Shown one piece after another: positions 36,874 through 46,012 of a stretch of 64,000 nt of DNA. Positions within the stretch are counted from its first letter, which is position 1. Each line of letters opens with the position of its first letter. This DNA comes from Prevotella sp. Rep29 (GTDB taxonomy: Bacteria > Bacteroidota > Bacteroidia > Bacteroidales > Bacteroidaceae): the NCBI RefSeq assembly GCF_019551475.1, contig NZ_CP047159.1, positions 2,542,001 through 2,606,000 on the forward strand, in the 5' to 3' direction. Below the pieces are notes generated by a model that saw nothing but the letters and a program-made list of their open reading frames with translations, was not told where the DNA came from and did not search any database. Made by a program: the position numbers and the translations under genes.

Positions 36874-38259
36874 ATGAAAAAGAAAATCTTACTACCGTTA
36901 CTGCTGCTCGCCCTCTCACCCGTGATGAGAGAAAGCGGAGCAGGATGTGCCCTGGCACAAGGAAACATCCACAAGCGTTCAACCACCTATGAGTGGCCCA
37001 AAGAAAAGGATGTAGTCGAAAACCTCAAAGCATGGCAAGACCTCAAATTCGGAGTGCTCATCCATTGGGGGCTCTATGCCGTGCCGGGCATCGTGGAGTC
37101 GTGGTCCATCGTTGATGAAGACTGGATCACACGCGACACCACCATGACCTATCAGCAGTACAAAGACTGGTATTGGGGCTTTGCCGAGCAGTTCAACCCG
37201 ACCAAGTTCAACCCCGAACAGTGGGCACAGGCGATGGATGACGCCGGCATGAAATACATGATTTTCACCACCAAGCACCACGACGGATTCTGCATGTTCG
37301 ACAGTCGGGAGACCGACTTCACCATTGCCAAGCACGCCTTCAAGGACAATCCCAAGCGCGACGTGCTGAAATACGTGCTCGAAGCATTCAGAAAACACCA
37401 GTTCAAGATAGGAACATACTTCTCCAAGCCCGACTGGCACTCGCAATATTACTGGTGGGATGTCTATCCGACGAAAGGCAGGAATGTGAATTATCCCGTT
37501 GACAAATTCCCATGGCGCTGGGAACAGTTCAAGAAGTTCACTCACAACCAGATGCAGGAAATCCTCACCCGCTACGGCAACGTGGACATCCTCTGGCTCG
37601 ACGGCGGATGGGTTTGCAAGGAACGCAAGCAGGACATCGACATGCCGCGCATCGCACAGATGGCACGCAGCCACCAGCCGGGACTCATCATCGTGGACAG
37701 AACCATACACGGACCGTACGAAAACTATCAGACTCCCGAGCGCACCATCCCCGAAACACAGCTCGACTATCCGTGGGAAAGCTGCATACCGCTGTCCGAC
37801 GACTGGGGATACGTGAAGCGACCGCGCTGGAAATCACCCGAAAAGGTGGTCAATACGCTCATCGAAATCGTTGCCAAAGGCGGCAACCTCGTGCTCGGAG
37901 TGGGACCGACTCCTGAAGGACTCATACAGCCCGAAGCCGTGGAGCGCCTGAAGAAAATCGGCGACTGGATGAAACGCAACGGCAAGGCGCTATACAATAC
38001 GACCACCACTCCGCACTATAATGAAGGCGATGTGTGGTTCACGGCATCCAAAGATGGAAAGACACACTATGCCGTTTATATGCTCCAAGAAGGAAAAAGT
38101 CTGCCAGCGCAAATCAGTTGGACGACCAATCTTCCCAAAAAGGAAGTGCGTCTCGTGAGCAATGGAAAGAAATTGAAGACGAAAGTGAAAGAAGGAAAAG
38201 TAACCGTCACGCTGCCTGCAGGACTGCCGCAGCAATCGGTAGCTATGGAAATCAAGTAA
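36874..38259 (+). CDS. Alpha-L-fucosidase, GH29
   Basis: A 461-residue exported fucosidase. A signal peptide (KKKILLPLLLLALSPVM) precedes LKFGVLIHWGLYAVPG, YMIFTTKHHDGFCMFDS and the nucleophile Asp in VDILWLDGGWV (about residue 243). LDYPWESCIPLSDDWGY and GGNLVLGVGPTPEG follow, then a short C-terminal beta domain. It is co-transcribed with the capA-like gene and divergent from GH20. GH20 plus GH29 suggests trimming of host mucin or N-glycan ends. Confidence 0.94.
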   Translation: MKKKILLPLLLLALSPVMRESGAGCALAQGNIHKRSTTYEWPKEKDVVENLKAWQDLKFGVLIHWGLYAVPGIVESWSIVDEDWITRDTTMTYQQYKDWYWGFAEQFNPTKFNPEQWAQAMDDAGMKYMIFTTKHHDGFCMFDSRETDFTIAKHAFKDNPKRDVLKYVLEAFRKHQFKIGTYFSKPDWHSQYYWWDVYPTKGRNVNYPVDKFPWRWEQFKKFTHNQMQEILTRYGNVDILWLDGGWVCKERKQDIDMPRIAQMARSHQPGLIIVDRTIHGPYENYQTPERTIPETQLDYPWESCIPLSDDWGYVKRPRWKSPEKVVNTLIEIVAKGGNLVLGVGPTPEGLIQPEAVERLKKIGDWMKRNGKALYNTTTTPHYNEGDVWFTASKDGKTHYAVYMLQEGKSLPAQISWTTNLPKKEVRLVSNGKKLKTKVKEGKVTVTLPAGLPQQSVAMEIK

Positions 38260-38284
38260 AGGAAATCATACATATATATATAAT

Positions 38285-38317
38285 AAGGTGGCTTTGAGAA
38301 AATCTCAAAGCCACCTT
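38285..38317. terminator. Bidirectional terminator between GH29 and pnp
   Basis: AAGGTGGCTTTGAGA / TCTCAAAGCCACCTT, a perfect 15-bp stem with a 3-nt loop between convergent genes. Confidence 0.9.
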
Positions 38318-38339
38318 TATTTACAGCAAATATCTGTAT

Positions 38340-40682
38340 TTAGAAATCAGCCTCGTGGTCGAGCGAGTCGTTGAAGTCGCGCGGCTCACGCTCTTCCATC
38401 GGGTCGTGATAGTTGCGGTTGTCTTCGCGCGTTTCATAACGGTTGAAGTTGTTGTGCGGACGGCGCTCTTCATGATGGCCGTTGCGCTCCGGACGTGGGC
38501 GACGCTCTCCGCGCTCGGGGCGTGGACGGCGTTCGCGCTCAACGTATCCTTCCGGTTTCGGCATGAGCACGCGGTGTGAGAGCTTGTATTTGCCCGTCTT
38601 CGGGTCGATGTCGAGCAGCTTCACCGTAATCTTGTCGCCTTCGTGCAGACCGGCATCTTCCACGGTTTCGAGACGCTTCCAGTCTATTTCGCTGATGTGG
38701 AGCAGTCCGTCTTTGCCCGGCAGTATCTCTACGAAGCAGCCGTAAGGCATGATTGACTGGATGGTGCCCTCATAGACTTCGCCCACTTCGGGTACGGCAA
38801 CGATTGCTTTGATTTTCTTGATGGCTCCGTCGATGGCGTCTTTGTCGGGTGCACTTACCTGCACTTTTCCTACGCCGTCTTCCTCATCGATGACGATGGT
38901 TGAGCCGGTTTCTTCCTGAATCTGCTGGATAATCTTTCCGCCAGGACCGATGACAGCTCCGATGAATTCTTTCGGTATCTCGAATGCCACGATGCGCGGT
39001 ACGTGCGGTTTGAGTTCGGCGCGCGGTTCAGCGATTGCTTCGGTGAGTTTTCCGAGGATATGCTCGCGTCCGGCTTTTGCCTGCATGAGGGCTTTCTCGA
39101 GGATTTCGAACGACAGTCCGTCGCACTTGATGTCCATCTGTGTGGCTGTCAGACCGTCTTTCGTACCTGTTGTCTTGAAGTCCATGTCGCCGAGGTGGTC
39201 CTCATCGCCGAGGATATCGGAGAGGACGGCATATTTCTCTTCGCCCGGATTCTTAATCAATCCCATTGCAATGCCGCTGACGGGCTTTTTCATGGGCACT
39301 CCGGCATCCATCAGTGCGAGTGTTCCGGCGCATACGGTTGCCATCGACGACGAGCCGTTTGACTCGAGAATCTGACTGACGAGGCGCACGGTGTAGGGGA
39401 AATCTGCCGGGATTTGGTCTTTCAGTCCGCGCCAAGCGAGGTGTCCGTGACCGATTTCGCGGCGTCCGACTCCGCGCTGTGCCTTTGCTTCACCCGTGCA
39501 GAACGGCGGGAAGTTGTAGTGGAGCAGGAACTTCATGTAGCTCTTGTCGAGCACGTCGTCGACGAGTTTTTCATCGAGCTTGGTTCCCAAGGTACACGTT
39601 GAGAGACTCTGTGTCTCGCCACGCGTGAAGATAGCGCTTCCGTGGGGCATTGGCAGAGCATCCACTTCGCACCAGATGGGGCGTATCTCGTCGGTCTTGC
39701 GCCCGTCGAGGCGGATTCCTTCGTCGAGGATGCAGCGGCGCATAGCATCGCGCATCACGTCGTGGTAGTATCTTTCAGCCTCAGCATGCTTCTCTTCGAG
39801 TTCCTCATCGGAGAGTTCTGCATGGGCAGCGTCGTACTTCTCGAGGAAGTCGGTGATAATCTTGTCGAATGCTTCCTGACGTGCGTGCTTCTCAAGTGCC
39901 TGCTTGGTCACGTCGTATGCCGGCTGATAGAGTTCGTTGTTGATTTGCTCGCGCAGAGCCTCGTCGTTCACCTCATGGTCATACTCGCGCTTCACGTCGG
40001 TACCGAGTTCGCGACTGAGTTCCTTCTGCAGTTCACACATCGGGCGGATGGCATCCATGGCGGCTTTCAATGCACCGAGCAGGTCTTGTTCAGACACTTC
40101 CTTCATCTCACCTTCCACCATCATGATGTTCTCGGCAGACGCTCCGACCATGATGTCCATGTCGGCTTCTTTCATCTGCTGGAACGTCGGGTTGATGACG
40201 TACTCGCCGTTGACGCGTGCCACGCGCACCTCACTGATGGGGCATTCGAAGGGGATGTCCGAGCAAGCGAGTGCTGCCGATGCGGCAAATCCTGCGAGAG
40301 CGTCCGGCTGGTCAACGCCATCGGCACTGAACAGTATGATGTTTACGTAAACCTCTGCGTGATAGTTTGAGGGAAAGAGCGGTCTGAGCACCCGGTCAAC
40401 GAGCCTTGAGGTAAGGATTTCGTTGTCACTCGGTTTTCCCTCTCGTTTAGTGAATCCTCCTGGGAATCTGCCTGCTGCCGCATACTGTTCGCGGTAATCT
40501 ACCTGCAACGGCATGAAATCTGTTCCCGGAACAGCATCTTTTGCTGCGCATACGGTTGCGAGCAGCACAGTGTTCCCCATTCGAAGCGTTACGCTTCCGT
40601 CGGCTTGTTTAGCCAGTTTTCCTGTTTCAATGGTGATGGTTCTCCCATCAGCCAACTGAATCGTCTTGTTAATAACGTTCAT
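38340..40682 (-). CDS. pnp: Polyribonucleotide nucleotidyltransferase
   Basis: Phosphorolytic 3'-5' exoribonuclease of RNA decay. It has 780 residues: first RNase PH domain, alpha-helical domain, second RNase PH domain ([15 protein letters not shown]...[23 protein letters not shown]), KH domain ([20 protein letters not shown] at ~575) and S1 domain ([29 protein letters not shown]). A ~65-residue tail is unusually rich in Arg, Glu, His and Asn ([15 protein letters not shown], then [11 protein letters not shown]) and looks disordered; it could bind RNA or a partner. Promoter module upstream at 40763-40793. Confidence 0.97.
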   Translation of the reverse strand: MNVINKTIQLADGRTITIETGKLAKQADGSVTLRMGNTVLLATVCAAKDAVPGTDFMPLQVDYREQYAAAGRFPGGFTKREGKPSDNEILTSRLVDRVLRPLFPSNYHAEVYVNIILFSADGVDQPDALAGFAASAALACSDIPFECPISEVRVARVNGEYVINPTFQQMKEADMDIMVGASAENIMMVEGEMKEVSEQDLLGALKAAMDAIRPMCELQKELSRELGTDVKREYDHEVNDEALREQINNELYQPAYDVTKQALEKHARQEAFDKIITDFLEKYDAAHAELSDEELEEKHAEAERYYHDVMRDAMRRCILDEGIRLDGRKTDEIRPIWCEVDALPMPHGSAIFTRGETQSLSTCTLGTKLDEKLVDDVLDKSYMKFLLHYNFPPFCTGEAKAQRGVGRREIGHGHLAWRGLKDQIPADFPYTVRLVSQILESNGSSSMATVCAGTLALMDAGVPMKKPVSGIAMGLIKNPGEEKYAVLSDILGDEDHLGDMDFKTTGTKDGLTATQMDIKCDGLSFEILEKALMQAKAGREHILGKLTEAIAEPRAELKPHVPRIVAFEIPKEFIGAVIGPGGKIIQQIQEETGSTIVIDEEDGVGKVQVSAPDKDAIDGAIKKIKAIVAVPEVGEVYEGTIQSIMPYGCFVEILPGKDGLLHISEIDWKRLETVEDAGLHEGDKITVKLLDIDPKTGKYKLSHRVLMPKPEGYVERERRPRPERGERRPRPERNGHHEERRPHNNFNRYETREDNRNYHDPMEEREPRDFNDSLDHEADF

Positions 40683-40747
40683 CTAAAAAATCTTTATTGT
40701 TTTAACTACATCTAAAAATATATATCTGAGCGAGTCGGAATACCTCC

Positions 40748-41000
40748 CCGCAAAAAACGCTGCAAAGTTACGAATAAGTGAGGGAAGAACAAAATAAATT
40801 CATTTATTTTTTATTCCGAACGAAAGTAACTTCTTGAAAGTTACGAATAAGTGAGGGAAGAACAAAATAAATTCATTTATTTTTTATTCCGAACGGAAGG
40901 AGTTCCCTTGAGCTGTGCGAAAAACTTCTTAAAAGTTACGAATAAGTGAGCACACTACAAAATAAAAGCTTGTTTCTATTTTTATTGTCGAACGAAAGTC
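40748..41000 (-). repeat. Three tandem copies of the CTCACTTATTCGTAACTTTG promoter module
   Basis: The word GTTACGAATAAGTGAG occurs at about 40767, 40840 and 40934, each followed by an AT-rich palindromic block (ATAAATTCATTTATTTTT type) and CCGAACG / TCGAACG. Only the copy next to pnp has an intact CAAAGTTA. The same module serves gpmI and sufD. Confidence 0.8.
40763..40793 (-). promoter_or_regulatory. Promoter of pnp within a triplicated module
   Basis: On the minus strand TTTG (40793-40790), 19-bp spacer CTCACTTATTCG-type, TAACTTTG (40770-40763). Two further upstream module copies have lost the C of the -7 element. Confidence 0.85.
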
Positions 41001-41122
41001 ACTTCATTTCGCTTACCTCCCCGCTTACTTCCTGCGATGATGACGACAATCACCCACCTCGGTCTGCGGGAGTTCCTAAAAGAAGGGACACTAATTCGCA
41101 TCCTCCGACTTTTTTGCACAAA

Positions 41123-41152
41123 AAAAAGCGACCCCGCCAAGGGTCGCTTTTT
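41123..41152 (-). terminator. Terminator of cassette R1
   Basis: AAAAAGCGACCC / GGGTCGCTTTTT hairpin right behind the R1 stop codon. The same hairpin, with one loop change, ends R2. Confidence 0.9.
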
Positions 41153-41157
41153 CGTTT

Positions 41158-42921
41158 CTATTTCACCACCAGTTTCTTTCCGTTGCGGATATAGACGCCG
41201 GGCTTTGTCGGACGCTTTGAGAGCTTCTGACCTGAAATGGTGTACCACACATTGCTTGCGGTTTGGCTGTCGGCTTCGATGCCACCTACGCCCGTCACTT
41301 TGCCTTTCAGCATGACGGAGAAGGTTTTGGAGAGGTGGTTGAGTCCGTTCCACTCATCATCCACGGCAACGATGGTGCCCTCGATGGTGTCGCCGTCGTT
41401 GTAGCCGTATTGCTGCATGAGTTCGCCGTTGAGTCTCCACTGGAGTGTCATCGGGTTTTCTGCCATGACGAGGGTGCTGTTTTCGTTGCTGAAGGCAATC
41501 CACTGGTCATTGATAAGCACCTCGGCACCTGCGATGAGGAACGCCACGCCGTTGTAGAAATGTTTATTGAGGGGTAGCGTCTCGCCGATCTTGATTTCGG
41601 TGGGCAGTTCCTGCGGCATGTTGTATTTTTTGAATACGCCGGCGGGATTGATCAGCTGGAGAGGCTGAGTTTCTGGCTGATCGATATGTCCATCATCAGT
41701 ATCTACCTGCACTATATCATCAGTATCTCCATCTCAGTTGAGATCAAATCTGATATAGTCGGTCAGCGCAGTAGTTCTCATCCTATCTAACAGAGCATCC
41801 ACATCCTCGATGTCGGCGCCCATCTGGAAGCATAAATCAGCCAAGGCTACATTTACATAGTTTACAAGAGATGTAGCATATTTTCACTTATTGGCAAAAA
41901 CTTGTCAATCGGACGCAGCGCTATATGGGAAGATGCGTCCAGCAAATAATGATTTGTTATGAAATCATATAGGCATTTTGGAAGACTCATATATTTCGTT
42001 AGTTTGGGTAATGTCTCAATCTTTATTTGTTCATATTGTAACCATAACATGGTTGTTTGGATCTTTATTTAATGTTCAATTTGCTGCAGATGAAAGCTCA
42101 TAAACGCCACTATTATCTCAATTAACATCTTCATGATATATCTTATTTTTTAGTATTCGCTCTCAATTTTCATTTTTTTCACTAATATTTGTTCACGCAG
42201 TAAAGATAAGAAAATTTTTGGATCTTGCTAATTGAGATTTTAGATTCTCGCTGTTTTGCGTAAGCCACCAAGCTTTATCGCTTTGTCAGTATACTGAATT
42301 TCAAAAGATATAAATATGATTTGGATTAGCATCCACGCGTTCCTTGATGCTACCCCACCAAGGACTTCATCCATTCTGCACTATAAAATTCGCCTTATCA
42401 TCTATTATAGAGTTTAGAATATTCCATTCATTAGTTGCATGATTACTTGGAGTGGATCCGCTTCATCATATAAACTCATAATTGTCATATCATATAGGCT
42501 CTTCCAGAGTCATACCTGTATGTAGTCTAGACATTAGTTGCTGATACTCCTGTGGTGAGTAGGATCATGCTCAGTACGCTCGCATCATATCTCTAATCTT
42601 GGTAGCCTCAGCGATACCCAGATGCTCTATATGCTCGTATGCCTTTTTATCTCACCATTCAATTTTTTGTCATAAGATAGGTAAGATTTCTCCAGGTTTT
42701 AGAAAATTGATCTGCATGGGAGAGTACGCTTTGGCTTTGTGGATAGTTGAAACGGTCTGGGAACTGATGGTGTCGGGAACCGCTGCCACGGCAACGGGCG
42801 AGCCCGCCATCATCATGGCTGGAACTCACAATAAAACGGCAAGGAACGTCTTTACTCCTTGCTTGAATCAATAAGCGTGGTTCGAAATAACCCTGTCAGG
42901 GCTGGTGTTTTTTCAAGCCAT
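41158..42921 (-). CDS. UGA-recoded S8-like exported protein, copy R1 (open only if UGA is sense)
   Basis: Under the standard code only the last ~190 codons (41158-41733) stay open. Reading on in the same frame, 20 in-frame UGA codons occur between 41734 and 42816 (23 if the ATG at 42921 is used), with no UAA, UAG or frameshift. With UGA = Gly the product has a signal peptide (FKQGVKTFLAVLLG.P.MMMAG), an AT-rich core and a Prevotella C-terminal tail (VWYTISGQKLSKRP...YIRNGKKLVVK). Core motifs are weakly subtilase-like: an HAT(H/N) segment, NFLIFTAGTN, VMVTIGTNKDG and ATSLVNY near the Ser position. UGA at DLN-UGA-DGDTDD faces GGC in copy R2. The frame may be decoded by the nearby tRNA(UCA) or be a transferred remnant. 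Confidence 0.6.
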
Positions 42922-43272
42922 AGGCTGTTTTCCGGTTGTTTCTGTGAGCCTTGTCCGTTTCGCTTGGCGGGCTTTCGAGGGTCAGGAACTGCCCCTTCAG
43001 TGTGTGGAACGACGTCTTCTTTACCCTGTGCCTATCTATGGGCGACAGCCATGCTAACTTGCCTATATATCCCTATACAGCTTAATATAGCACGCTTTTC
43101 ATTCCCCGCCCTTGCACCCGTCGTTTCCCTTGGGGCTTCCTCTTCCACCGTCGCGGGCTGTGAACGCAGATAAACGCTACCCCCGCCGTGGCCTCTTCCG
43201 CACGCTTGCGAGCAGGACTGCTCGGTTGGATATTTTCATTCGGAGAAACTGCAAAAGCGCAATCCTCCGCCA

Positions 43273-43304
43273 CAAAGTTAAGAAATGTTTTCGGAACTGC
43301 CAAA
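43273..43304 (-). promoter_or_regulatory. Host-type promoter of cassette R1
   Basis: On the minus strand TTTG (43304-43301), exactly 20 bp, TAACTTTG (43280-43273). It is identical to the R2 promoter and is a perfect Bacteroidetes promoter, so the UGA-rich gene is under host transcription signals. Confidence 0.85.
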
Positions 43305-43319
43305 ATTTTTCGTCGCTTT

Positions 43320-43468
43320 TTCGTTTTTATTTCACCACCAGTTTCTTTCCATAGGTCTGCCCTACTCATCATCCACGGCAACGATGGTGCCCTCGATGGT
43401 GTCGCCGTCGTTGTAGCCGTATTGCTGCATGAGTTCGCCGTTGAGTCTCCACTGGAGTGTCATCGGGT
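43320..43468 (-). pseudogene. Third, internally deleted cassette remnant
   Basis: The fragment begins with the last codons of the cassette gene (reverse of TTTCACCACCAGTTTCTTTCC) and jumps, after a ~10-bp unrelated joint, to the DDEWNG...LQWRLNGEL region of the same C-terminal domain, ending at a shared GTGTCATCGGG edge. It shows that at least three cassette copies once stood in tandem. Confidence 0.8.
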
Positions 43469-43531
43469 AAAAAAAATGCCAATGTTGGAAGATTTTTAAT
43501 GTGAAACTTGTGTGGTATAATATAAAAACGT

Positions 43532-43539
43532 TACCTTTG
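43532..43539 (+). promoter_or_regulatory. -7 element TACCTTTG of the truncated ATPase gene
   Basis: TACCTTTG lies 45 bp before the ATG at 43584, in unique sequence between two cassette copies. Confidence 0.6.
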
Positions 43540-43583
43540 CATCGTAAAAAGTTGCCAATACTGGCAAAAACATAATGTAAACG

Positions 43584-43700
43584 ATGGAGATAAAAAGAGA
43601 TCGGTATCTAAGACAGCTGATAGAAAGCCGTCAGAATGGATTTATCAAGGTAGTGACGGGAATCCGCAGGTGTGGCAAGTCATATCAATCCCGAATCCTT
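43584..43700 (+). pseudogene. 5' fragment of an AAA+/DUF4143-type ATPase gene
   Basis: About 35 codons read MEIKRDRYLRQLIESRQNGF and then IKVVTGIRRCGKSY, the N-terminus and Walker A (GIRRCGKS) of the common Bacteroidetes ATP-binding protein that carries DUF4143. Homology ends after GKSY, and the cassette R2 terminator begins about 30 bp later. The rest of the gene is gone, so cassette insertion or recombination destroyed it. Confidence 0.85.
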
Positions 43701-43717
43701 AGACCTATAAACCACAA

Positions 43718-43747
43718 AAAAAGCGACCCCGCCGAGGGTCGCTTTTT
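43718..43747 (-). terminator. Terminator of cassette R2
   Basis: AAAAAGCGACCC / GGGTCGCTTTTT hairpin, 6 bp behind the R2 stop codon. Confidence 0.9.
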
Positions 43748-43752
43748 CGTTT

Positions 43753-45510
43753 CTATTTCACCACCAGTTTCTTTCCGTTGCGGATATAGACGCCGGGGGT
43801 TGTAGGACGCTTTGAGAGCTTCTGGCCTGAAATGGTGTACCACACATTGCTTGTTGCGGTTTGGCTGTCGGCTTCGATGCCACCTACGCCCGTCACATTG
43901 CCTTTCAGCATGACGGAGAAGGTTTTGGAGAGGTGGTTCAAGCCGTTCCACTCATCATCCACGGCAACGATGGTGCCCTCGATGGTGTCGCCGTCGCTGT
44001 AGCCGTATTGCTGCATGAGTTCGCCGTTGAGTCTCCACTGGAGCGTCATCGGGTTTTCTGCCATGACGAGGGTGCTGTTTTCGTTGCTGAAGGCAATCCA
44101 CTGACCATTGATAAGCACCTCGGCACCTGCGATGAGGAACGCCACGCCGTTGTAGAAATGTTTATTGAGGGGTAGCGTCTCGCCGATCTTGATTTCGGTG
44201 GGCAGGTCTTGCGGCATGTTGTATTTTTTGAATACGCCGGCGGGATTGATCAGCTGCAGGGGTTGCGATTCGGGCTGCTGGATATTGGAGCCGTCGTCGG
44301 TGGGGACATCTACGATGTCGTCCGTATCGCCATCGCCATTCAGGTCGAGTCTGATATAGTCAGTCAGCGCAGTAGTTCTCATCCTGTCTAACAGAGCATC
44401 CACATCCTCGATGTCGGCGCCCATCTGGAAGCATAGCGACGCCATGGCAACGTTGAGGTAGTTTGGATATGATGTAGTATAGTTTCAAGATTCAGCTACA
44501 ACACTTCAATTAAATGCACTATGATATGGAAAGGCGCGACCGGCAAACAATGCCTGATTATGAAATCATACTGGGAAATTAGATCAGTTATCTTCAGGAG
44601 AAGCGTCTCCATTTTTATTTGTTCATACTGTAACTACAACATGGTTATTCGGATCTTTATTTAATGTTCAATTTGCCGAAGAAGCAAGACTATAAACTCC
44701 ACTTTCATCTCAATTAATATCTCCATGATTAATTTTATTTTTAAATATTCGCTCTCCATTTTCTTTCGTTTCTCAAACATTTGTTCAGGCTGCAAAGATA
44801 AGAAAATTTTTGGATCTTGCTAATTGAGATTTTAGATTCTCCCTGTTACTACTAAGCCACCATGCTTTATCGCCTTCTCAGTATATTGAATTTCAAAAGA
44901 TATAAATATGATTTGGATTAGCATCTACGCGTTCCTTGATGCTACCCCACCAAGGAGTTCACTTATTCTGCACTATAAAATTCGCTTTATCATCGATTAT
45001 AGAGTTTAGAATATTCCATCCATGAGTTGCATGATCACTTGGAGTAGATCCAGATCATCATATAAATTCATAATTATTGTATCATATAGGCTCCTCCCTA
45101 GTCATACCTGTATGCAGTCTAGCCATTAGCTGCTGATACTCCTGTGGTGAGTAGGTTCCTGCTCAGTACGCTCGCATCATATCTCTAATCTTGGTAGCCT
45201 CAGCGATACCCAGATGCTCTATATGTTCGTATGCTTTTTTATCTCCAGCTTCTATCTGTCCCACTATAGGAAGAATGTCAGCAGGTTTTAGAAAATTGAG
45301 CTGCATAGGGGAGTACGCTTTGGCTTTGTGGATAGTTGAAACGGTCTGGGAACTGATGGTGTCGGGAACCGCTGCCACGGCAACAGGCGAGCCCGCCATC
45401 ATCATGACTGGAACTCACAATAAAACGGCAAGGAACGTCTTTACTCCTTGCTTAAATCAATCAACGTGGTTCGAAATAACCCTGTCAGGGTTGGTGTTTT
45501 TTCAAGCCAT
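43753..45510 (-). CDS. UGA-recoded S8-like exported protein, copy R2 (open only if UGA is sense)
   Basis: Under the standard code two separate open stretches remain (43753-44445 and 45163-45405), both in the same frame. Between them only UGA interrupts: 16 times, never UAA or UAG (19 counting from the ATG at 45510). As Gly, UGA fills expected positions: LAVLLG in the signal peptide, NFLIFAAGTN (compare the subtilase AAGN oxyanion motif), VVVTVGTNKNG and NFPVGFHN. Possible catalytic segments are DHATHGWN (His) and GNYTTSYPNY (Ser), both degenerate. The tail is an EF-hand/dockerin-like LDLNGDGDTDDI plus a ~170-residue domain ending YIRNGKKLVVK, a type IX-like signal. The core is AT-rich; the ends look host-like. 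Confidence 0.62.
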
Positions 45511-45862
45511 AGGCTGTTTTCCGGTTGTTTCTGTGAGCCTTGTCCGTTTCGCTTGGCAGGCTTCGTGAGGGTCAGGAGCTGCCCCTTCAGTGTATGGAAC
45601 GACGTCTTCTTTACCCTGTGCCTATCTATGGGCGACAGCCATGCTAACTTGCCTATATATCCCTATACAGCTTAATATAGCACGCTTTTCATTCCCCGCC
45701 CTTGCACCCGTCGTTTCCCTTGGGGCTTCCTCTTCCACCGTCGCGGGCTGTGAACGCAGATAAACGCTACCCCCGCCGTGGCCTCTTCCGCACACTTGCG
45801 AGCAGGACTGCTCGGTTGGATATTTTCATTCGGAGAAACTGCAAAAACACAATTCTCCGCCA
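45511..45862 (-). other. Conserved transcribed leader of cassette R2
   Basis: About 350 nt between promoter and gene, almost identical to 42922-43272 in R1. GC-rich with several short open frames (for example one ending TLTGLFRTTLIDLSKE that overlaps the gene start) and a hairpin GCAAGGA...TCCTTGC at about 45430-45452 near the gene start. Such strong conservation suggests a functional leader RNA or leader peptide. No known riboswitch is recognised. Confidence 0.55.
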
Positions 45863-45894
45863 CAAAGTTAAGAAATGTTTTCGGAACTGCCAAA
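45863..45894 (-). promoter_or_regulatory. Host-type promoter of cassette R2
   Basis: On the minus strand TTTG (45894-45891), 20-bp spacer, TAACTTTG (45870-45863), identical to the R1 promoter. Confidence 0.85.
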
Positions 45895-45911
45895 ATTTTT
45901 TCGCGGAAAAA

Positions 45912-45943
45912 TTTGTGCGGATGATATCTTATCTGTATTTTTG
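45912..45943 (+). promoter_or_regulatory. Promoter of the Fic gene
   Basis: TTTG (45912-45915), 20-bp spacer, TATTTTTG (45936-45943), 70 bp before the ATG; divergent from the R2 promoter. Confidence 0.85.
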
Positions 45944-46012
45944 CAGCAGAAACGCTAAAAAGGTAGCCAATGGATACCTTTGAAAGTATATTTAACACTT
46001 ATAAAATAGAAA

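Larger units (their letters stand above)
41119..43310 (-). repeat. Cassette copy R1 (promoter, leader, UGA-rich gene, terminator)
   Basis: A ~2.19-kb segment repeated in direct orientation at 43716-45900. Leader (42922-43272) and C-terminal coding parts are nearly identical between the copies, whereas the AT-rich gene core is clearly diverged and carries small indels. The right edge falls just behind the -33 element of the cassette promoter. Confidence 0.85.
43716..45900 (-). repeat. Cassette copy R2 (promoter, leader, UGA-rich gene, terminator)
   Basis: Direct repeat of 41119-43310. The edges are the terminator hairpin on the left and the -33 region of the cassette promoter on the right. 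The insertion joins a truncated ATPase gene on the left and the fic promoter on the right. Confidence 0.85.

Noticed and set aside
42919..43381. Short open frames in the cassette leader as real genes (for example the one ending GRGMKSVLY)
   Set aside because: They overlap the promoter or its upstream edge and have no family character. The conservation is at nucleotide level across all frames.
41158..45510. Phage-type recoding (UGA = Trp, code 4, or UAG = Gln, code 15)
   Set aside because: UAG never occurs in the frames, TGG is used normally for Trp, and UGA aligns with GGA/GGC but never with TGG in the paralogue. No phage genes are nearby.
41158..45510. Ordinary decayed pseudogenes
   Set aside because: Decay would produce UAA and UAG stops and frameshifts. 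Two diverged copies show only UGA, mostly at shared sites, with intact frame through indels. A transferred but unexpressed remnant remains possible.
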